Shown here in pieces: positions 56,541 through 64,000 of a stretch of 64,000 nucleotides of DNA; the first letter of the stretch is position 1; each line of letters begins with the position of its first letter. The DNA is from Colocasia esculenta (Eukaryota > Streptophyta > Magnoliopsida > Alismatales > Araceae): positions 100,291,698-100,355,697 of the forward strand of contig CM024758.1 of assembly GCA_014218235.1 (NCBI GenBank). The letters run 5' to 3'. The position numbers were made by a program, and so were the translations under genes. The notes beneath the pieces are model-generated. The model made no database searches and was not told the origin of the DNA. It saw only the letters and a list, made by a program, of their open reading frames with translations.

Positions 56541-58676
56541 TGTAGCATATTGACCGTTCGGATCGTGGCTTAGTGGTTGTGGGGGCCAGTGTGTGGCTCA
56601 TTGTGTACTACAGGTGTTTTACACAGGTTGTGGGGCTTTGTGGGCCAACAGTTTGGGCCCAAAGCACTCACTGGTTCACTGTTTGTGAACGCAATAGAGC
56701 TGGGCATCGCGTTCTGAATGCGATGACCCTGGGTGTCGCGTTCTTGTTACCGCCGATTTGGGTCTTCATCTGCATGTCCACCGCGTGTTGCGCGCTGGGC
56801 GGCCTTGCTGACATCGGCAATGGGAAGGCGATAGCCTCCTGCATCGGGTTCTTGTCGCGGCAGTAGGGTGCGTCGCATTCTCAACCGCGAAATGCTCTTA
56901 ACCTAGGTTGGCCAGATAGAGCCCAACAAGCTCTGTTTGGCTAGGGGGAGGAGTTTTTGCGTGGATTTCGGGCGATTCGACATTTTGGTGTCGTTTTTGG
57001 CGTGGTTTCACCACGAGGACGTGTTTCGAAGCGGGGGAAACACCGGGGGATTACCGTTCTTCACGTTCTTTACGAAGGTAGGGAGATTCCACCTTGTTTC
57101 ATGCTGTAGATGCTTGGTTTAGCATGTTTAGCTTGTTAAATGCATAGAAGATGATAGATAGATAGCTTGCAAGTGCAATGTTTAGAACTGTTATAATTGC
57201 TTTATATACATGTTTATGTGGTTTGCATGGGAATTCCAGAGATGGAATTCCGATTTTAGGGTTCTGTCTGTGAAGGTGACGGACCTACTTGTCACGTTCT
57301 GAACGCAACAGTCCGACCCGTCACATTCTACTTCTGAACGAGACATATCGAGGTGTCGCGTTCTGAAGGCGATAGTGGACCCTGTCGCGTTAATGATTCC
57401 GAGGGTTATATATTTGTGCATGGCTACGTGGTTATCGGATTATTGATATGTGTTGTGCACGGCAAAGGTAAGTGGTGCATTGGCACCTGTACAGCTTGAG
57501 GAGAAGGTGGCTCACATGGTTGACGTGTTGTTCACGTGGTTTGAGCGGTGTTCACGTGGTTTGTGTGTGCATGGCGAGTAGTGAGACACCTACCATGGTT
57601 ACCTCTTCAGTTGGGAGCCCTAGGTTTTGTGTGAGCTAGGCACGTTAGTGCTTGAGGCTTGTCCCGATACTTGTGTACCGTCGAGGTCTGTGACGTCTTC
57701 CTGGACACCCTCACTCTTGTGTAGAGTTGTACGTCCGGCTGAGGGAAACACGGCAGTGGGACAACGACTTGTGAGAGTTTGTGTTCTATCGCTTGTAGCG
57801 CACTCGTGGTTGGGGATTACAAACACCAGTAGACGTACTAGGCCCCAGCTAGTCCTGTTTTCCAGTGCCTCACTTTAGGGTGCTCAGGCTGGAGTCCCTA
57901 AAGGTGCCGGCATGGGCCTGCGGCAGTGTGGTCCACAGAAGTGGTGTTGGTTGGTGTCCACAGTTTCTTGGCTTGTTCTCATGGAGCGGCAGCTGGACCT
58001 TTCGTCCCAGGCTGCGAGACTAAGAGCTAGTCCTATGTGGTTTGTCTACATCGGTTGCTGGTGTTGCGAACCAGTCTTCGTGACTTGAGTGTGGTGTTTT
58101 TCTACTTTAGCATGTACACCTAGCAAGGTTTGTCGTTTATTTATTAAAGGCTAATTTTTATTAATGGCATGCGGTAAGTAGTGTTTATAACTTTAATATC
58201 CTGTGTGGATAGTTATGTAAATTCCTAGCGTAGCTTCCTGCTTCTTTACTTGTGAGTTTGGTTTTGTTTGACTTTTAGGGGAGTTTCCCTACTAAGTCAG
58301 TGACTCGTGAGGCTCACCCCTACTTCTTTCAGGTGAGGGAGAGTAGGAGGCTTCTCGCCCCTCTTCTAGTTCAGAGCCGCACCGTAGCGGAGTTAGGTTT
58401 GCACCACCAACAATGTAATTTTCTTTCTTTGTACACCTCAGGGTATGCCCCAGGTCGTTGTTGTACTTGAGTTTGGCTACAGTTGAGAATATGGCTATGT
58501 ATATTTCATGTAAATATTTGTGAGATGGCAATGTTATATATATTTGAGCAGTTTCCTTTATATTTCTATGGACTTGTGAATGGTATCCCTTGCGAGGCTA
58601 TGGCCCGATCGCAGGAGGCGGAGTCGGGTCAGGCTCGTTATTAGTTTAACGAGTTTGAACGACGAGGACTGCTACA
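56541..58676 (+). mobile_element. Gypsy D 5' LTR (2136 bp)
   Basis: TGTAGCATATTGACC to ...GAGGACTGCTACA, followed by a primer-binding site. It shares the gypsy-D landmarks ('tgagctaggcacgt', 'tgtacgtccggctgaggg', 'cagtgcctcactttaggg', 'cccttgcgaggctatgg'). About 0.9 kb shorter than the LTRs at 44965 and 48756, so it is a different subfamily or carries deletions. CG-pair clusters lie at 56690-56890 and 57262-57400. Confidence 0.85.
56690..57400. repeat. GAACGCGACA / TGTCGCGTTC inverted pairs in gypsy D 5' LTR
   Basis: Pairs such as GTGAACGCAATA ... CATCGCGTTC (56694-56721) and TGAACGAGACAT ... GTGTCGCGTTC (57333-57362), in two groups as in the solo LTR. The spacers differ from those of the other LTRs while the arms persist. 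Confidence 0.8.
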
Positions 58677-58678
58677 GT

Positions 58679-58697
58679 TGGTATTAGAGCAAGGTCC
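58679..58697 (+). other. Primer-binding site of gypsy D
   Basis: TGGTATTAGAGCAAGGTCC, two bases after the LTR end. It is one base off the Met-tRNA consensus TGGTATCAGAGC at the start. Confidence 0.75.
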
Positions 58698-58830
58698 GTG
58701 TGAATATAAAGGAATCAAAAATTTGCATAGCCTATTTTCTACTTTAGCCCACTGCTGGTAGTTGACCCTGGATTTTGCATTGTTTTGTTGTATGTTGTGT
58801 GGTTGGAATGATATTTGTGCAGGATCAGAA

Positions 58831-60054
58831 ATGGCAGACAGGAGAGATTGAGGAGGAGGTGGAGATGAACCTGAGGAGACTACGCATCAGATGATAGAAA
58901 GAATATGGGAAAGCCTTATAGAGATCCGTACCAGATTGGATCATCAGGCACCAGTACAGTCGGAAGTAGGGGTACCGCCGATTGTGGAGGAGGTAGTACT
59001 AGTGGCATCACCCCCACCACCACCAGTAGTTGAGGTACCACCCGTAGTACCTATACTTCCTGGTGTACCAGCACGGATAGTCAGTGTGGAGGGTCCCATG
59101 GCAGTAGTAGAGAGGTTTCTGCGATTTCAGCCACCCACATATTCAGGAGGTCCAAATCCCGACACAGCAGAGCACTGGGTGCATGAGATAGAGAGGGTTT
59201 TTGTGATCATGAGGTGTTCATAAGCTGATAGGGTGTTACTAGCTATCTATCAGTTGCATGGATTTGCACAAGAATGGTGGAGATTGAAGATGTAGACGGC
59301 GTTTACAGGAAGGACAGAGGATACCATTACCTGGCCAGAGTTTTTGGAGGTATTTAATGATACTTTCTTTCCAGTTTAGGTACAGCAGGCTAAGAGGGAG
59401 CAGTTCCGAACATTGCATCAAGGGAACTTGTCAGTGCTAGAATATCAAATGAGGTTCATGGCACTGAGTAGATATGCTCCATATGTGGTTACTGATAACA
59501 CAATGATGGTGGAGTATTTTATTCGAGGATTGCGACCAGAGCTTCAGGATGCAATAATTCCTTTGATGTAAAGAATAGTGGAAGAAGCATCGCAGAGAGC
59601 AGCAATTCTGGATAGAACTGTGCAGGCTAGGCAGTCCGGAGGAGCAGGGACAGGTAGTTTTCGACTTCCGCAGCAGTCTACAGGTATTAGAAAGGGCAAG
59701 ACACCCTCAGGAGCATCATCATCATCAGGGTGTTCAAAGTGGGGTGGAAAATTGAAGAAGATGTTTAGAGGACGAGGAGGTGGCAGGCAGTAGGGTTTTC
59801 AACCGGGTGTTCAGCAGGGCCAAAGTGTTAGGCCAGCACCGGAGGAGTCGCAGGAGAGTACGGCAGGGCAGCCCGCAACTTTTCCAGGTTTTCAGTGTTA
59901 TAATTGTGGGCAGCCAGGGTATTTAGCCAGGAATTGTCCACATCCTCGGGAGTATAGTTATGGTAGAGGAGCACCGCATCAACAACAACCATTTCAGCAG
60001 CCAGCAGAGCAAGGCAGGGGTGCACCTTTCCAGAGAGGAGGACGTGGTCGAGTT
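58831..60054 (+). pseudogene. Gypsy D gag
   Basis: It starts with ATG at 58831 (MADRRD), about 130 bases after the primer-binding site. One frame runs through the whole gag, broken by six stops (58849, 59221, 59293, 59377, 59569, 59791) and no indels. Landmarks: a Pro-rich segment, FQPPTYSGGPNPDTAEHWV, FIRGLRPELQDAI, an Arg/Gly-rich stretch, and a zinc knuckle CYNCGQPGYLARNC at 59896-59937. There the required His is Tyr (TAT, 59920-59922), so the knuckle is dead. It leads without a break in frame into the protease region. Confidence 0.85.
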
Positions 60055-60576
60055 ATGGCAGTTACCAGAGATCAGGCAGAGGCATCCAATTTAATTAAAG
60101 GTATATTACCTCTTTTTGACTTTTTTACTAGAATATTACTTGATCCGGGTGCTTCGCATTCGTTCATTTCCAAGGATTTTATGGATAGCATGGTACATCT
60201 CCTAGAAGAAAGGCAGTGTGAGTTGATTGTAGAGATTCCCTCAGGAGGTTTTATGCTTACTTCCTGCTACTTAGATGAGGTTCTGATAGTAATTCAAGGG
60301 AATCAGATGCCAGCAAGACTGTATGCACTTTCATTGAAGGATTATGATGTGATTTTGGGGATGGATTGGTTGGAAGCTTATGGGGCATTGGTGGATTGTA
60401 GAAAGAAGAAAGTCGGATTTTACAGGCCTGGTGGAGCAGTGTTTGAGTTTCAAGGTATGCCGTTCTACACTCCTAAGTTTATTATTTCTGCACTTAGAGC
60501 TAGAAAGTTGATCAATGCTAGGTGTGTAGCATATCTTGCTTCAGTTAGTTTACTAGAGACAGATTAGTCTGTAGAG
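60055..60576 (+). pseudogene. Gypsy D aspartic protease region
   Basis: Same frame as gag. ILLDPGASHSFIS is the active-site box with Pro in place of the usual Thr/Ser (D-P-G-A), which would abolish catalysis. DVILGMDWL follows, typical of the plant gypsy protease C-terminus. A TAG at 60565-60567 separates it from RT. Confidence 0.85.
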
Positions 60577-62048
60577 ATGGTACCCGTGGTCCGAGAATTT
60601 ACAGATGTGTTTCCAGAAGAATTGTCAGGGCTAGCTCCACACAGAGAGGTGGATTTCACAGTTGAGTTGCAACCAAGTAGTATGCCCATTTCAAAGGCAC
60701 CTTATAGAATGGTGCCGGTAGAGTTGAAGGAATTGAAGAAGCAATTGCAGGAACTATTAGAGAAAGGTTTCATTAGATCCAGTCATTCGCCATGGGGAGA
60801 GCCAGTTTTGTTTGTTAAAAAAAGGATGATAGTTTGAGAATGTGTATTGAATACAGGCAATTGAATAAGGTTACAATCAAGAATAAGTACCCGCTTCCCA
60901 GAATAGATGATTTGTTTGATCAGCTTCAATCAGCCAGAGTATTTTCCAAGATTGATTTGAGGTTAGGGTATCATCAGCTGAGGATTAAGGAAGAAGACAT
61001 TGACAAGATAGCTTTCAGGACCAGATATGGGCATTATGAGTTTGTTGTTATGCCATTCGGGTTGACTAATGTGTGACAACATTTATGAATTTGATGAACA
61101 TGATATTCCACCCTTATCTGGATCAGTTCATTGTAGTATTTATTGATGATATATTGGTATATTCAGCATCAGAGGAAGAGAATGCGACACACTTGAGGAT
61201 CACGTTGCAGACTTTGCGAGATCACCAGTTGTATGCCATGTTTAGTAAATGTGAGCTTTGGCTGAAAGAAATTCAATTTATGGGTCATGTGATTTCAGGT
61301 GAAGGTGTTGCAGTTGATCCGGCCAAGGTAGAGGCAGTGATGAAGTGGGAAGAACCGAAGACAGTGACAGAGATTAGAAGTTTTCTGAGTTTAGCAAGAT
61401 ATTACAGGCGGTTCATCAGAGATTTCTTGAATATTGCAGCACCAATGACAAGATTGACAAGAAAAGGAGTATCATTTGTGTGGTCTTCAGATTGTCGCCG
61501 TAGTTTTGCAGAGCTAAAGAAGAGGCTTACCACAACACCTATATTGGAGATTCCCTTAGGTAGTGGAGGATTTGTACTATATACCGATGCATCTAGAAGT
61601 GGTTTGGGAGTAGTGTTAATGCAGCATGGAAAAGTGGTAGCCTATGCATCCAGGCAACTGAAAAAGCTTGAAGAGAATTACCCAACACATGATTTAGAGC
61701 TGGCAGCAGTTGTGTTTGCACTGAAGATTTGGCGACATTATTTGTATGGTGAAAGGTTTGAGATATTCACTGATCATAAGAGTTTAAAGTACATCTTCTC
61801 TCAGAAAGATCTGAATATGAGGCAACGCAGGTGGATGGAATATTTGAAAGATTATGACTTCAGTTTAGCATACCACCTAGGAAAAGCTAATGTTGTAGTA
61901 GATGCACTGAGTAGAAAGGCAATTATGAGTCATATAATGATCAGAGAATGGAAATTATATAAAGATGTGGCAGAAAATTCATTATATGCACCAAACAGTC
62001 AGTGGCGAGCAATATTAGCAAATAGTGCAGTGGAGCCTTCTCTATATT
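60577..62048 (+). pseudogene. Gypsy D reverse transcriptase and RNase H
   Basis: 60577-60837 carries the RT lead-in ([38 protein letters not shown]). A frameshift in an A-run near 60822 leads to 60834-61076 ([44 protein letters not shown]). A second at about 61070 leads to 61073-62050 with the catalytic [11 protein letters not shown], the connection motif [11 protein letters not shown] and RNase H ([50 protein letters not shown]). Sequence type is chromovirus-like. Integrase would follow but the element is interrupted at 62115. Confidence 0.92.
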
Positions 62049-62114
62049 AGCAGATAGTAGAACCACAAAGAACAAATGAAAATTTAGTTGATATTGTGAG
62101 AATGGAGGAGGTGA

Positions 62115-63895
62115 TGATGATCAGTTTATCCCCATGTAATTTAAATAAATTACATATCTATTTTGGTGATTAATAAAACTATATAAAGTTTAATCTAACA
62201 TTTTCTACAAGTTTTGAGCACATGAAATGAATCAAGAAAAGTCAAGCAAATTCTGTAAGTATTTCACCCTGAAGTATTTAGAGTTCAGTACACATAAAAT
62301 TTCTCTAAGTACACATCGATTTCCATTATAGGTCATAACGATTTCTATAGAGCTATAACAATTTCATATTCTAAGGATTCACTATGTGCTTTTATCGATT
62401 TGGGCAGTATAACGATTTCTTCGATTTGCCCTCACAATGATTCGTTAAGTGATCGCAACGATTTGTTTCTCGCAATGATTCGTTAAGTAATCATAACGAT
62501 TTGCTTTCCGCAATGATTCCTTAAGTGAGAACAACGATTTGTTTATAACGTCACAACGATTTGTACATCGATTTGTTTATAACTTCATAACGATTTGTAC
62601 ATCGATTTGTTTATAACGACATAATGATTTGTACATCGATTTGTTTATAACTTCATAAATGATTTGATTATTAATACATATAACGATTTGTGTATGCATC
62701 TCTTTACTTATGAATGCACAATGATTCACTCATTTGCACAACGATTTCATAAGTCATGTATATAATGATTTCATGGAAGACAACGATTCAATTTTCGAGC
62801 TAATTTTTGATACGTTAAAAGTCAAAGTCTTCACGCATATTTATGCCAGCTATGCATTTATGAAGACTGAATGTATCACTGCATGAATGCAGACGATATC
62901 TTCCATGATCGTATCTTCTCTGTTGACATCTTTTAGAACAACAAAATGGCATTACTATTTTGATGAACATTCGTTCTAACGTTGACTGACAACAAGAGAT
63001 AGCTTAGCTGTCTATTGTTCATGCTTTAAATATGTGCAGGTCTCTGACAGCATCCGTCATACAACGTTGGACAAAATAGAAGCCAAAGAAGAATACACAA
63101 GATCCTCTCTCTCTTTTCGTGCATGAAAAGATAAAGGACTGTTGACTGGAAGCTTCCAAGTGTCAAGCAGTCTAACGTACACTTATGCATAGAGACAACG
63201 AGCACTTCAACGTTAGAATTTCAAAAGATGATATATAATACGAAGGAAGAGCGATTAGAAAACAAGAAGTAACAACGCCTTCTATCTTCTGCAAGCTTTT
63301 CTTAGAGCCAAGCAAAAACTCCCATTAGTCTTAGCTCTTGCTCTCTGTGCTAAGTTCAGATCTGTGAGAGAGCCTTTTGTTGTTCTGAGAATAGTCCTTG
63401 ATTGTAGATCTTTTTCTTCTCAGTCCTTGCTTCAGATCATAAGCTTGATCTAGGGGTATCATCTCTTTGAACACATTCTCTTGTGTTTGTTCCCTTTGGT
63501 TGTGAAGGAAGACCTGGTGTGGTATCTAGGGTGTTGTTCCCTTCGGTTGTGAAGGAAGACCTGGTGGGGTATCAAGGTGGTGTATTTCCCTTCAGATTGA
63601 AGGAAGACCAGCTGCGGTTGGGTGTGTAAGGGTCCATAAGGGGGACAGTACCCCTGGGTTAGTGAAATCCTGAGATATTGCTCAGGAACTGGATGTAGGA
63701 CTCCTAAGGAAAGGAGATCCGAACCAGGATAATTTTCTGTGTTGTGCGATTGCTTTTGCGTGTTTATCTTTGTCTTCACTAACACTAACTATCTGCGAAG
63801 TGTTGTTTTTGTGACTATTGTGTGAACATGATTTGAGTATCAAATAATTTTAATATCCCATTCACCCCCCCTCTGGGCTAGCTAGCTGGGCAACA
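62115..63895 (+). mobile_element. SIRE-b 5' LTR (1781 bp)
   Basis: TGATGATCAGTTTATCCCC to ...AGCTGGGCAACA, followed by a primer-binding site. It matches the solo LTR at 42096-44204 but is 328 bp shorter, largely in the AACGATTTG cluster. It interrupts gypsy D; the left flank is GGTGA (62110-62114) and the right flank lies beyond the window. The end region carries 'gaaggaagacctggt' repeats and 'aggactcctaaggaaaggag'. Confidence 0.88.
62310..62790. repeat. AACGATTTG repeat cluster in SIRE-b 5' LTR
   Basis: About 20 copies of AACGATTTG or variants, including a tandem stretch (62536-62650) with 'gatttgtacatcgatttgtt' repeated three times. It is shorter and differently arranged than in the solo LTR. 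Confidence 0.9.
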
Positions 63896-63897
63896 AG

Positions 63898-63909
63898 TGG
63901 TATCAGAGC
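63898..63909 (+). other. Primer-binding site of SIRE-b
   Basis: TGGTATCAGAGC, two bases after the LTR end. Confidence 0.88.
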
Positions 63910-63959
63910 TAGTCTCTTTGACAAAAAAGAAGATCCAACGATCTGAAGAGTAAAGATCA

Positions 63960-64000
63960 ATGGCAGCCCAAGGTCACTGTGAAGGTCAGTCTGTCAACAG
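63960..64000 (+). CDS. SIRE-b gag, first 13 codons (partial)
   Basis: ATG at 63960-63962, about 50 bases after the primer-binding site, opens a frame (MAAQGHCEGQSVN) that runs off the window. Distance and context match the gag start at 55077 in the related SIRE-c. Whether the gene is intact cannot be seen. Confidence 0.55.
   Translation, partial: MAAQGHCEGQSVN

Overview
This is plant nuclear DNA, and almost all of it is transposable elements. The signs are long LTR retrotransposons with primer-binding sites of the type TGGTATCAGAGC (complementary to the 3' end of plant initiator Met-tRNA), Ty1/copia pol genes of the SIRE/Maximus type with an extra ORF after pol, Ty3/gypsy chromovirus pol with a chromodomain, a hAT-type miniature element and a LINE tail. 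The AT-rich sequence and deep nesting suggest an angiosperm with a large, repeat-rich genome. I cannot name the species. I see no intact host gene, rRNA or tRNA gene. One 64-codon open frame at 48070-48261 could be a host exon, but the evidence is weak.

Layout. 1-437: LINE 3' end. 616-1149: hAT-type MITE with an 8-bp target duplication. 1760-4790: minus-strand relic of an Angela/Tork-like copia element (two LTR-like blocks and an RNase H relic). 5482-6353: two truncated SIRE-type LTR ends. 6354-41088: one minus-strand SIRE-type copia element ('SIRE-A'), blown apart by nested insertions. It has a 3' LTR (6354-8355), a second ORF split into 8581-9847 and 34651-36538, then RNase H, RT, integrase, protease and gag in order up to 41088, where it is cut off. 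Inside its second ORF sits a complete minus-strand chromovirus ('gypsy B', 9848-34650). Inside the 3' LTR of gypsy B sits a plus-strand non-coding LTR element ('LARD C', 11453-25763) with three LTRs and two internal regions in tandem.

41089-47996: 3' remnant of a plus-strand gypsy family ('gypsy D') interrupted by a solo copia LTR ('SIRE-b', 42096-44204) and ending in a 3.0-kb LTR. 48756-51764: a solo LTR of gypsy D. About 53094-55629: 5' LTR and gag of another SIRE-type element, cut by a minus-strand LTR fragment related to LARD C (55630-56540). 56541-62114: 5' LTR, gag, protease, RT and RNase H of a gypsy D element, interrupted at 62115 by a SIRE-b element whose 5' LTR, primer-binding site and gag start run off the window end.

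The most unusual signal is shared by five otherwise unrelated LTR families here. Each LTR carries its own cluster of short CG-containing motifs. In four of the five the motif is palindromic or occurs as inverted pairs: CTGTCGACAG in LARD C; 25-nt hairpins of ACTTCGACTT/AAGTCGGAGT type in SIRE-A; AACGATTTG inside GTGAGA/TCTCAC arms in SIRE-b; GAACGCGACA/TGTCGCGTTC in gypsy D. In gypsy B it is a repeated AGATCGCGAC. In LARD C and SIRE-A the same motif recurs in the internal region. I know of no standard LTR component that explains this.
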